DNA from: Diplosphaera chodatii
Lineage: Eukaryota; Chlorophyta; Trebouxiophyceae; Prasiolales; Stichococcaceae
Length of the DNA stretch: 64,000 nt
Direction: 5' to 3'
NCBI GenBank assembly: GCA_032358165.1
Contig: JAALGY010000028.1
Coordinates: 1,351,964 to 1,415,963 of the forward strand
Part shown: positions 1 through 9,157 of the stretch, one piece after another
How the letters are laid out: every line of letters begins with the position of its first letter
How positions within the stretch are numbered: position 1 is the first letter of the stretch
Notes under the pieces: generated by a model
Seen by the model: the letters and a program-made list of their open reading frames with translations, nothing else
The model's database searches: none
What the model was told of the DNA's origin: nothing
Made by a program: the position numbers and the translations under genes

Positions 1-1
1 C

Positions 2-362
2 CTGGTGTCCACGTCCGTACGCGGCCTGCAGGCGCAGCTCGACCTGCTGGAGTCGTACTGCAAGCGCTGGCGCCTCACCGTCAACGTGAAGAAGACAAAG
101 GTCGTGGTGTATGCAGCCCAGGCTGCTGCACCACCGGTTCTCACCTACATGCATGCTCCCATCGAAGTGCTGGACTCGTTTACTTATCTGGGGATCGATA
201 TCTCTACTCGTAGTTCTTTTGCTGCCGCTAGCATCGGCAGAGCGGCCTCCGCCCAGCGCGCCGCACTTGCATTGCAGCATCGTTGCCATGACCTGAGCCT
301 GCATGACCCAGCACTGCAGCTGCATTTGTTTGATGCACTAGTACGTCCTGTTATGCTATACG
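2..362 (+). pseudogene. LINE ORF2 remnant, left part of an interrupted plus-strand copy
   Basis: The window opens inside a reverse transcriptase frame just after the YADD box (residues ~755-874). The frame runs through the RT thumb region and stops matching at the residues RPVMLY. The rest of the same copy resumes at 1099, after a nested LINE. The 7-bp sequence CTATACG at 356-362 is repeated at 1099-1105 as a target-site duplication. The 5' end lies outside the window, so the full length of this copy is unknown. Confidence 0.85.
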
Positions 363-1098
363 TGTGTTCGTTCCTGCACTTCATGTCACCCATCGTTGAC
401 GGCGTGCCGCAGCGCTTTGACACATCTGTTGTCACTGCACACCTGCAGCGCCGCACCTTCGATGCTGTGAATGGCAGCGACTGGCGCAAAGTGCGTGAGT
501 GGCTGGGAGTCAGGGGCCCTGTGAACAGTGACAACTACGAGATGGCCGGCTACTTGCAGGCAGTCGCCTCCAAGACCGGTCGTCGGCGGTTAGCACAGTT
601 TCGCATGGGCAGTCACATGCTTGGGGTGGAGACAGGGAGGTGGCAGCGGCTGCCGCGGGCAGAGCGGCTGTGTCAGCGGTGTAGCTGCGGCGTGGTGGAT
701 GATGAGGCGCATATGGTCTGGGGGTGTCCAACCCTAGTGGATCAGAGGGTGCAGCATTCGGAGCTGTTTGAAGACAGCAACATCACATCAGTGGCAGACT
801 TTATGCAGCAGGATGCCGGGCAACTGGCAGCCTTTTTGCGGGGTTGTCATGATCAATGTGCAGAGTTGGAGGGGTGTGCATCCAACCGGGTTGAGTGGAA
901 CCATTCTGTCAGCGGGGAGTGAACGGTTTCGTACACGACTCGCTGTGCATGTTGCTCTGGGTTTTTTCCGCCAGAGCCTGTGGCTAGGCCAAAATGGCCC
1001 ACCAAAAACAGCCTTCCGGTCAAAGGTTCTCTTTTCCATCGCTATTTGCAACTTCCCTTACCGCTTTCCATTCCACCACCAGTATGTAATCAATGGCA
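363..1098 (+). mobile_element. Nested 5'-truncated LINE insertion
   Basis: This copy begins abruptly at ORF2 residue ~976 and runs through the CCHC knuckle to the 3'UTR and the tail. It is flanked by CTATACG on both sides. The junction is by chance in frame with the host copy, giving one open frame over 5-922. A one-base deletion just before the usual stop (AACCGGGTTGAG instead of AACCGGGATTGAG) removes the normal end and adds about 11 codons. A SINE fragment interrupts its 3'UTR. Confidence 0.85.
1004..1074 (+). mobile_element. SINE 3' fragment in a LINE 3'UTR
   Basis: About 71 bp matching the 3' third of the window's SINE family, from the CTTCCGGTCAAAGG block to the CCATTCC tail. It splits the LINE 3'UTR sequence GGCCCACCACCAG, with CCACC repeated on both sides as a probable short target duplication. 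It is 5'-truncated and has no B box. Confidence 0.75.
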
Positions 1099-2076
1099 CT
1101 ATACGGTGTTGAAACATGGGGACCTGGGGCGTTATGTGGTACTGGCATGGATACATGTGAGTTTGTCCATCGGAAGTTCCTTCGGTCTGTTCTTGGCGTG
1201 CGCACAGGCACTCCCAACGTGGCGGTGTTGGGGGAGCTTGGGCGGTTCCCAGTGGCGCACACGGCAACGCTGGCCATCTGCCGGTTCTGGAACCGGCTGG
1301 TCGCAATGCCGGACACCCGCCTCACCAAGCAGGCATTCCTGGAGAACTGTGCTCTGGCCACCCGGCCGGGGCGCAGCACAAGCAGCTCAGCATGCTGGGC
1401 TGCCCAGGTGTGTTCGTTCCTGCACTTCATGTCACCCATCGTTGACGGCGTGCCGCAGCGCATTGACACATCTGTTGTCACTGCACACCTGCAGCGCCGC
1501 ACCTTCGATGCTGTGAATGGCAGCGACTTGCGCAAAGTGCGTGAGTGGCTGGGAGTCAGGGGCCCTGTGAACAGTGACAACTACCAGATGGCCGGCTACT
1601 TGCAGGCAGTCGCCTCCAAGACCGGTCGTCGGCGGTTAGCACAGTTTCGCATGGGCAGTCACATGCTTGGGGTGGAGACAGGGAGGTGGCAGCGGCTGCC
1701 GCGGGCAGAGCGGCTGTGTCAGCGGTGTAGCTGCGGCGTGGTGGATGATGAGGCGCATATGGTCTGGGGGTGTCCAGCCCTAGTGGATCAGAGGGTGCAG
1801 CATTCGGAGCTGTTTGAAGACAGCAACATCACATCAGTGGCAGGCTTTATGCAGCAGGATGCCGGGCAACTGGCAGCCTTTTTGCGGGGTTGTCATGATC
1901 AATGTGCAGAGTTGGAGGGGTGTGCATCCAACCGGGATTGAGTGGAACCATTCTGTCAGCGGGGAGTGAACGGTTTCGTACACGACTCGCTGTGCATGTT
2001 GCTCTGGGTTTTTCCGCCAGAGCCTGTGGCTAGGCCAAAATGGCCCACCACCAGTATGTAATCAATGTCAATGTCA
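1099..2076 (+). pseudogene. LINE ORF2 C-terminus and 3'UTR, right part of the interrupted copy
   Basis: This continues the copy that starts at the window edge. The reading frame covers ORF2 residues ~873-1152, ends with the usual NRD-stop at 1941, and keeps the C-x2-C-x9-H-x4-C knuckle. The 3'UTR (1942-2060) carries the two hairpins of this family. The tail at 2061-2076 is a short run of the TCAATG hexamer. Confidence 0.85.
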
Positions 2077-2244
2077 CACACACACCTCACCAGCCAGCAC
2101 CAGCCCTCATCTTCACCCTCACTCTCAGTCCCATCCTGGACTCCCACCTCCGCTACTCGTCCCAGCCCGGACTCCCCTGCATTCCCTTGTGGTTTCAGTG
2201 TCCTCCATTGACATGTTTCGGAACACTTGATGTTGACGTTCTAA
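2077..2244. other. Spacer between convergent LINE tails
   Basis: 168 bp of non-LINE DNA that starts with a short CA run and is then C-rich. Around 2178-2232 it closely resembles part of the retroposon at 3804-4117 (shared run CCCTGCATTCCCTTGTGG followed by a similar stretch), so it probably contains a diverged piece of that family. No gene is seen. Confidence 0.6.
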
Positions 2245-3133
2245 CATTGATTACATACTGGTGGTGGGCCATTTTGGCCTAGCCACAGGCTCTGGCGGAA
2301 AAACCCAGAGCAACATGCACAACGAGTCGTGTACGAAACCGTGCACTCCCCGCTGACAGAATGGTTCCACTCAATCCCGGTTGGATGCACACCCCTCCAA
2401 CTCTGCACACTGATCATGACAACCCCGCAAAAAGGCTGCCAGTTGCCCGGCATCCTGCTGCATGAAGTCCGCCACTGATGTGATGTTGCTGTCCTCAAAC
2501 AGCTCCGAATGCTGCACCCTCTGATCTACTAGGGCTGGACACCCCCAGACCATATGCGCCTCATCATCCACCACGCCGCAGCTACACCGCTGACACAGCC
2601 GCTCTGCCCGCGGCAGCCGCTGCCACCTCCCTGTCTCCACCCCCAGCATGTGACTGCCCATGCGAAACTGTGCTAACCGCCGACGACCGGTCTTGGAGGC
2701 AACTGCCTGCAAGTAGCCGGCCAACTGGTAGTTGTCGCCGTTCACAGGGCCCCTGACTCCCAGCCACTCACGCACTTTGCGCAAGTCGCTGCCATTCACA
2801 GCATCGAAGGTGCGGCGCTGCAGGTGTGCAGTGACAACAGATGTGTCAATGCGCTGCGGCACGCCGTCAACGATGGGTGACATGAAGTGCAGGAACGAAC
2901 ACACCTGGGCAGCCCAGCATGCTGAGCTGCTGGTGCTGCGCCCCAGCCGGGTGGCCAGAGCACAGTTCTCCAGGAATGCCTGCTTGGTGAGGCGGGTGTC
3001 CGGCATTGCGACCAGCCGGTTCCAGAACCGGCAGATGGCCAGCGTTGCCGTGTGCGCCACTGGGAACCGCCCAAGCTCCCCCAACACCGCCACGTTGGGA
3101 GTGCCTGTGCGCACGCCAAGAACAGACCGAAGG
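2245..3133 (-). pseudogene. 5'-truncated LINE (ORF2 residues ~900-1152 plus 3'UTR)
   Basis: Minus-strand copy with tail at 2245, 3'UTR to about 2370 and an open ORF2 C-terminal frame from 2371 to about 3133. It begins at the CCTTCGGTC sequence of ORF2. It lacks endonuclease and RT and keeps only the C-terminal region with the CCHC knuckle. A recombined counterpart lies at 28989-29889. Confidence 0.85.
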
Positions 3134-3141
3134 TCATTTGT

Positions 3142-3228
3142 CATTGATTACATACTGGTGGTGGGCCATTTTGGCCTAGCCACAGGCTCTGGCGGAAAAA
3201 CCCAGAGCAACATGCACAACGAGTCGTG
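3142..3228 (-). mobile_element. LINE 3'UTR-only fragment
   Basis: 87 bp holding only the LINE tail and the two 3'UTR hairpins, abutting another LINE tail at 3229. The second copy of this region (29898 onward) has just one 3'UTR here. The extra 94 bp therefore arose after the large duplication, either as an extremely short LINE insertion or as a small tandem duplication. Confidence 0.7.
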
Positions 3229-3369
3229 ACATTGACATTGATTACATACTGGTGGTGGGCCATTTTGGCCTAGCCACAGGCTCTGGCGGAAAAACCCAGA
3301 GCAACATGCACAACGAGTCGTGTACGAAACCGTGCACTCCCCGCTGACTGAATGGTTTCCATCAATCCC

Positions 3370-3608
3370 TTACCGCTTTCCATTCATTGGACATCGTGAG
3401 GGACTCGGTTCGATCCCTGACGGTGGCGGAAGTTTCGGGTCTAGTTCCGTGCGGGACCAACCCACCCCACCCTATGCAAGTGGTTGCCTCGGCAATCTGC
3501 CCTCCATTGTTTGTGTATATAAGTCGTTGAAAAACGCAATACACAAACATCCTTCCGGTCAAAGGTTCTCTTTTCCATCGCTATTTGCAACTTCCCTTAC
3601 CGCTTTCC
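3370..3608 (+). mobile_element. SINE, near-complete, with a short copy of its own 3' end in front
   Basis: A ~220-bp SINE begins near ATTGGACA and contains GGTTCGATCCC, a good match to the RNA polymerase III B box. It continues through a TATATAAG-containing hairpin to the CCGCTTTCC end. The motif CCCTTACCGCTTTCC occurs at both ends, so a piece of the SINE 3' end precedes its 5' end. The corresponding site near 30023-30032 is uninterrupted, so this is a filled site. No convincing A box was found. Confidence 0.8.
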
Positions 3609-3803
3609 GGTTGGATGCACACCCCTCCAACTCTGCACATTGATCATGACAACCCCGCAAAAAGGCTGCCAGTTGCCCGGCATCCTGCTGCATGAAGTCC
3701 GCCACTAATGTGATGTTGCTGTCCTCAAACAGCTCGGAATGCTGCACCCTCTGATCTGCTAGGGCTGGACACCCCCAGACCATATGCGCCTCATCATCCA
3801 CCA

Positions 3804-4117
3804 TTAGACACTCGCAGCGGTGCGACCTAGCCGCGTGTGCGTGGCCTTGCCGCCGCCGCCGCCAGGTACCCGCACTTGTACGACCATTAGGTAGCCTTCC
3901 TCATCGGGACTATTGCCTTTCGCTGGTCTCATGGGCCCTGCATTCCCTTGTGGTTTCAGTGTCCTCCATTGACATATTTCGAACAGAGCGTTTTGATGAC
4001 CTACCCAGCCGCCCTCACGTTCCCACGTGAGACGCCGCATTGTGCCGCAGAGCCTTGTTCATTGAGCTTGGTTCTGGTCTGGACGCCCTTTGTAAAAAAC
4101 AAACAAACAAACAAAAA
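3804..4117 (+). mobile_element. A-tailed retroposon of unknown family
   Basis: A 314-bp sequence unrelated to the LINE or the SINE splits a LINE and is flanked by perfect 10-bp direct repeats TCATCCACCA (3794-3803 and 4118-4127). It ends in an A-rich tail with CAAA repeats right after TTTGTAA. These are marks of retroposition with plus-strand sense. It has no long coding frame and contains a CCG-repeat stretch near 3850. It could be a SINE or the 5'-truncated 3' end of another LINE. Confidence 0.8.
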
Positions 4118-4321
4118 TCATCCACCACGCCGCAGCTACACCGCTGACACAGCCGCTCTGCCCGCGGCAGTCGCTGCCACCTCCCTGTCTCCACCCCCAG
4201 CATGTGACTGCCCATGCGAAACTGTGCTAACCGCCGACGACCGGTCTTGGAGGCGACTGCCTGCAAGTAGCCGGCCATCTGGTAGTTGTCACTGTTCACA
4301 GGGCCCCTGACTCCCAGCCAC

Positions 4322-4772
4322 CAGTTTTCACCGTGCCAGGGGGAGGGGCCCCCTGGCACGGCCTGCCGCTGCTCCCATACGCATCTTCATCGCCTTCGCC
4401 ACTCTTGCTTGCCTCCACGAGCAGCGTGCCAGCCTTGCGGCCCATCACACCAGCCCAAACTGTTGCCATCCTGGCAGCACAACACCTGTACCAGCCACAC
4501 CTGACGTCCACACCACTTCTACGCTCACACAGCCACTCAGCACCTTCTTCATTGTCATCAAACGCAAGCGCGCAAACGGAAAGTCCACAGTCGCCGCCTC
4601 CGACCCCCAAACCCCTCAGCACGCCTCCACCAGCCAGCCCCCTCAACGCCGTCTCCTACGGTTCTACGCCTTCACCATCACCTTCAGCAGCTTCTACATC
4701 GTCATAGGAGCCGCCTGCAGCCGGCCCTGCGTCTCTAGCCGGACTTCGGGGGCAGTTCGGTTTGGTGATCAG
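4322..4772. other. Anonymous GC-rich segment with a strong palindrome
   Basis: 451 bp between a truncated LINE end and a LINE tail. It has a proline- and serine-rich plus-strand open frame of 124 codons (4333-4707), but composition alone could explain that, and no domain is recognisable. The segment is repeated at 30745-31195. It may be host DNA captured in the cluster or part of another element. Confidence 0.5.
4331..4361. repeat. Perfect 13-bp inverted repeat
   Basis: CCGTGCCAGGGGG and its exact reverse complement are separated by five bases (4331-4343 and 4349-4361). The hairpin is very GC-rich and sits exactly at the edge where LINE sequence ends. The same structure is at 30754-30784. 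Confidence 0.9.
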
Positions 4773-6314
4773 CATTGACATTTGACATTGATTACATACT
4801 GGTGGTGGGCCATTTTGGCCTAGCCACAGGCTCTGGCGGAAAAACCCAGAGCAACATGCACAACGAGTCGTGTACGAAACCGTTCACTCCCCGCTGGTGG
4901 ATGATGAGGCGCATATGGTCTGGGGGTGTCCAGCCCTAGTGGATCAGAGGGTGCAGCATTCGGAGCTGTTTGAGGACAGCAACATCACATCAGTGGCAGG
5001 CTTTATGCAGCAGGATGCCGGGCAACTGGCAGCCTTTTTGCGGGGTTGTCACAATCAATGTGCAGAGTTGGAGGGGTGTGCATCCAACCGGGATTGAGTG
5101 GAACCATTCTGTCAGCGGGGAGTGAACGGTTTCGTACACGACTCGTTGTGCATGTTGCTCTGGGTTTTTCCGCCAGAGCCTGTGGCTAGGCCAAAATGGC
5201 CCACCACCAGTATGTAATCAATGTCAATGCCGCTGACAGAATGGTTCCACTCAATCCCGGTTGGATGCACACCCCTCCAACTCTGCACATTGATTGTGAC
5301 AACCCCGCAAAAAGGCTGCCAGTTGCCCGACATCCTGCTGCATAAAGCCTGCCACTGATGTGATGTTGCTGTCCTCAAACAGCTCCGAATGCTGCACCCT
5401 CTGATCCACTAGGGCTGGACACCCCCAGACCATATGCGCCTCATCATCCACCACGCCGCAGCTACACCGCTGACACAGCCGCTCTGCCCGCGGCAGCCGC
5501 TGCCACCTCCCTGTCTCCACCCCCAGCATGTGACTGCCCATGCGAAACTGTGCTAACCGCCGACGACCGGTCTTGGAGGCGACTGCCTGCAAGTAGCCGG
5601 CCAACTGGTAGTTGTCACCGTTCACAGGGCCCCTGACTCCCAGCCACTCACGCACTTTGCGCAAGTCGCTGCCATTCACAGCATCGAAGGTGCGGCGTTG
5701 CAGGTGTGCAGTGACAACAGATGTGTCAATGCGCTGCGGCACGCCGTCAACGATGGGTGACATGAAGTGCAGGAACGAACACACCTGGGCAGCCCAGCAT
5801 GCTGAGCTGCTGGTGCTGCGCCCCGGCCGGGTGGCCAGAGCACAGTTCTCCAGGAATGCCTGCTTGGTGAGGCGGGTGTCCGGCATTGCGACCAGCCGGT
5901 TCCAGAACCGGCAGATGGCCAGCGTTGCCGTGTGCGCCACTGGGAACCGCCCAAGCTCCCCCAACACCGCCACGTTGGGAGTGCCTGTGCGCACGCCAAG
6001 AACAGACCGAAGGAACTTCCGATGAACAAGCTCACAAGTATCCATGCCAGTACCACATAACGCCCCAGGTCCCCATGTTTCAACACCGTATAGCATAACA
6101 GGACGCACTAGTGCATCAAACAAATGCAGCTGCAGTGCTGGGTCATGCAGGCTCAGGTCATGGCAACGATGCTGCAATGCAAGTGCGGCGCGCTGGGCGG
6201 AGGCCGCTCTGCCGATGCTAGCGGCAGCAAAAGAACTACGAGTAGAGACATCAACCCCCAGATAGGTAAACGAGTCCAGCACTTCGATGGGAGCATGCAT
6301 GTAGGTGAGAACCG
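4773..6314 (-). pseudogene. LINE with RT thumb to C-terminus, split by a plus-strand LINE
   Basis: The tail and 3'UTR are at 4773-4896. After an inverted LINE insertion the copy resumes at 5230, with an open ORF2 frame from 5251 to about 6314 (residues ~799-1152). The copy is 5'-truncated at GAGAACCG, after which unrelated DNA follows. A V replaces A near the C-terminus (QQDVGQ), a marker shared with the copies at 31653, 35234 and 38012. Confidence 0.85.
4897..5229 (+). mobile_element. Short LINE 3' end inserted antisense into a LINE 3'UTR
   Basis: A 333-bp plus-strand LINE starts within the CCHC knuckle region (GVVDDE) and ends in the hexamer tail. CCGCTG flanks it at 4891-4896 and 5230-5235. 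It creates a head-to-head 3'UTR inverted repeat with the interrupted host copy. Confidence 0.85.
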
Positions 6315-6858
6315 TCAGCAGGGTTCTCACAATCACAATCAGCAGGGATCCCGCAGCACAGCGGTTTCGGAAACCGCCTTCACAGCCTGGCCGGCGTCGC
6401 CACAGCTCTGCAGCCATCACGCACGGTGTCATGCTACGCTCTGACAGCCGTTAGCCCGCCATCAGCCTTCACAGCAGCCGCTTCAGCCGCCTGCGCCGCA
6501 TGCGCGACTGCGCCGCTGCAGGCTTGGTCACCCTGTAGCAGCCAGGCGCACGTTCAGCGTTCAGCGGCGTACAGCATCCATCTACGCAGCTTCAGCAGCG
6601 CCTCGGCTCTTGTTCGATCCAGTTTGCAACGCTTTGGGGGAGCCGCTTCAGACTGGCGTCCGGCATCAGCTGCGCCGCCTTGCCATCGACAGCCGACATT
6701 CACAGACCTTTTTTCTCAGACTGCAGATGCACATACTCGCGACTGTGTCACATCGTCATACCAGCGTGTGCTGCCTCCTCAGCCATGCAGCTTCACCATT
6801 GCCAGCTGCCGCCGCCGCCGCTTGCCGCATCTGCCCCTTGCCGCATGGGCAGTCACAT
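6315..6858. other. Anonymous 544-bp segment
   Basis: Unrelated to the LINE except for its last 18 bp, which match an ORF2 stretch (CGCATGGGCAGTCACATG). It contains a near-perfect short palindrome (GCGGTTTC, one base, GAAACCGC) and an alanine/serine-rich plus frame (6426-6866) with no recognisable domain. Near-identical copies are at 32738-33281, 36319-36862 and 39097-39640, always between the same inverted LINE pair. Confidence 0.55.
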
Positions 6859-6889
6859 GGGTTTAGGGTTTTAGGGTTTAGGGTTTAGG
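6859..6889 (+). repeat. Interstitial telomere-type repeat
   Basis: About four units: TTTAGGG, TTTTAGGG, TTTAGGG and TTTAGG, with the G-rich strand on plus. It sits between the anonymous segment and the 5'-truncated end of a plus-strand LINE, in the middle of a head-to-head LINE pair. Confidence 0.9.
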
Positions 6890-8007
6890 TGGGTTTTGCT
6901 GCCGCTAGCATCGGCAGAGCGGCCTCCGCCCAGCGCGCCGCACTTGCATTGCAGCATCGTTGCCACGACCTGAGCCTGCATGACCCAGCATTGCAGCTGC
7001 ATTTGTTTGATGCACTAGTACGTCCTGTTATGCTATATGGTGTCGAAACATGGGGACCTGGGGCGTTATGTGGTACTGGCATGGATACTTGTGAGCTTGT
7101 CCATCGGAAGTTCCTTCGGTCTGTTCTTGGCGTGCGCACAGGCACTCCCAACGTGGCGGTGTTGGGGGAGCTTGGGCGGTTCCCAGTGGCGCACACGGCA
7201 ACGCTGGCCATCTGCCGGTTCTGGAACCGGCTGGTCGCAATGCCGGACACCCGCCTCACCAAGCAGGCATTCCTGGAGAACTGTGCTCTGGCCAGCCGGC
7301 CGGGGCGCAGCACCAGCAGCTCAGCATGCTGGGCTGCCCAGGTGTGTTCGTTCCTGCACTTCATGTCACCCATCGTTGACGGCGTGCCGCAGCGCATTGA
7401 CACATCTGTTGTCACTGCACACCTGCAGCGCCGCACCTTCGATGCTGTGAATGGCAGCGACTTGCGCAAAGTGCGTGAGTGGCTGGGAGTCAGGGGCCCT
7501 GTGAACAGTGACAACTACCAGATGGCCGGCTACTTGCAGGCAGTCGCCTCCAAGACCGGTCGTCGGCGGTTAGCACAGTTTCGCATGGGCAGTCACATGC
7601 TGGGGGTGGAAACAGGAAGGTGGCAGCGGCTGCCGCGGGCAGAGCGGCTGTGTCAGCGGTGTAACTGCGGCGTGGTGGATGATGAGGCGCATATGGTCTG
7701 GGGGTGTCCAGCCCTAGTAGATCAGGGGGTGCAGCATTCGGAGCTGTTTGAGGACAGCAACATCACATCAGTGGCGGACTTTATACAGCAGGATGCCGGG
7801 CAACTGGCAGCCTTTTTGCGGGGTTGTCATGATCAATGTGCAGAGTTGGAGGGGTGTGCATCCAACCGGGATTGATTGGAACCATTCTGTCAGCGGGGAG
7901 TGAACGGTTTCGTACACGACTCGTTGTGCATGTTGCTCTGGGTTTTTCCGCCAGAGCCTGTGGCTAGGCCAAAATGGCCCACCACCAGTATGTAATCAAT
8001 GTCATGT
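6890..8007 (+). pseudogene. 5'-truncated LINE next to the telomere-type repeat
   Basis: Plus-strand ORF2 residues ~827-1152, open from 6889 to 7875 with normal NRD-stop, then 3'UTR and a degenerate tail at about 8001-8007. The knuckle reads CQRCNCG. Near-identical copies are at 33313, 36894 and 39672. Confidence 0.85.
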
Positions 8008-8265
8008 CAAACATCAGTGGCGGACTTTATGCAGCAGGATGCCGGGCAACTGGCAGCCTTTTTGCGGGGTTGTCATGATCAATGTGCAGAGTTGGAGGGG
8101 TGTGCATCCAACCGGGATTGATGGAAACCATTCTGTCAGCGGGGAGTGCACGGTTTCGTACACGACTCGTTGTGCATGTTGCTCTGGGTTTTTCCGCCAG
8201 AGCCTGTGGCTAGGCCAAGATGGCCCACCACCAGTATGTAATCAATGTCAATGTCAATGTCAATG
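8008..8265 (+). mobile_element. Very short LINE 3' end with the longest hexamer tail
   Basis: Carries the last ~35 codons of ORF2, the 3'UTR, and then ATCAATG followed by three more TCAATG units (8241-8265). The tail abuts a minus-strand LINE, whose own 3' part is missing here. A second copy is at 40790-41047. Confidence 0.85.
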
Positions 8266-9157
8266 ATGGGTGACATGAAGTGCAGGAACGAACACACCTG
8301 GGCAGCCCAGCATGCTGAGCTGCTGGTGCTGCGCCCCGGCCGGGTGGCCAGAGCACAGTTCTCCAGGAATGCCTGCTTGGTGAGGCGGGTGTCCGGCATT
8401 GCGACCAGCCGGTTCCAGAACCGGCAGATGGCCAGCGTTGCCGTGTGCGCCACTGGGAACCGCCCAAGCTCCCCCAACACCGCCACGTTGGGAGTGCCTG
8501 TGCGCACGCCAAGAACAGACCGAAGGAACTTCCGATGGACAAGCTCACAAGTATCCATGCCAGTACCACATAACGCCCCAGGTCCCCATGTTTCAACACC
8601 ATATAGCATAACAGGACGCACTAGTGCATCAAACAAATGCAGCTGCAATGCTGGGTCATGCAGGCTCAGGTCACGGCAACGATGCTGCAATGCAAGTGCG
8701 GCGCGCTGGGCGGAGGCCGCTCTGCCGATGCTAGCGGCAGCAAAAGAACTACGAGTAGAGATATCAACCCCCAGATAGGTAAACGAGTCCAGCACTTCGA
8801 TGGGAGCATGCATGTAGGTGAGAAGCGGTGGTGCAGCAGCCTGGGCTGCATACACCACGACCTTTGTCTTCTTCACGTTGACGGTGAGGCGCCAGCGCTT
8901 GCAGTACGACTCCAGCAGGTCGAGCTGCGCCTGCAGGCCGCGTACGGACGTGGACACCAGGTCCAGGTCATCTGCATAGAAGAGGGCAGGTGCCTGCACA
9001 CCACACAGGGTGGGCAGGTCCAGGTCCCCGCCGGCGGCCTCCAGCTCCGCTTGGAAATCGTCAATGTAAATCCCGAAAAGGGTTGGAGATAGTGGACACC
9101 CCTGCTTAACACCCAAAGTGCTCTGGAATGTATCGGACAATCCCCCCTCAAACTGCA
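8266..9157 (-). pseudogene. Unit U0: host LINE H, RT palm to mid-ORF2 (partial)
   Basis: ORF2 residues ~690-986, including the GVKQGCPLSP and FYADD motifs of reverse transcriptase. The 3' part of this H copy is lost at the junction with the plus-strand LINE tail. The other end stops at AAACTGCA, where LINE a is inserted; H resumes at 9936. Confidence 0.85.

Larger units (their letters stand above)
3229..4321 (-). pseudogene. LINE 3' end split by a SINE and an A-tailed retroposon
   Basis: One minus-strand LINE (ORF2 residues ~1022-1152 plus 3'UTR) lies in three pieces: 3229-3369, 3609-3803 and 4118-4321. The first gap holds a SINE and the second holds a 314-bp retroposon. Joining the pieces restores the usual order of the ORF2 C-terminus. 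The copy stops at 4321, where anonymous DNA begins. Confidence 0.8.

Noticed and set aside
4333..4707. 124-codon Pro/Ser-rich frame as a protein gene
   Set aside because: Low-complexity sequence, overlapped by an equally long frame on the other strand, and no homology recognised.
4773..5235. Twin-priming inversion of one LINE
   Set aside because: Both arms contain their own 3'UTR and a CCGCTG duplication flanks the inner copy, so it is a separate antisense insertion.
6426..6866. 146-codon plus-strand frame as a host gene
   Set aside because: Compositionally biased Ala/Ser/Pro/Arg sequence that runs into the telomere-type repeats, with no domain and several overlapping frames of similar quality.
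6859..6895. LINE insertion primed directly on a chromosome end, as for TRAS/SART or HeT-A
   Set aside because: Priming on a 3' G-strand would place the LINE 3' tail against the telomere repeats. Here the truncated 5' end is adjacent.
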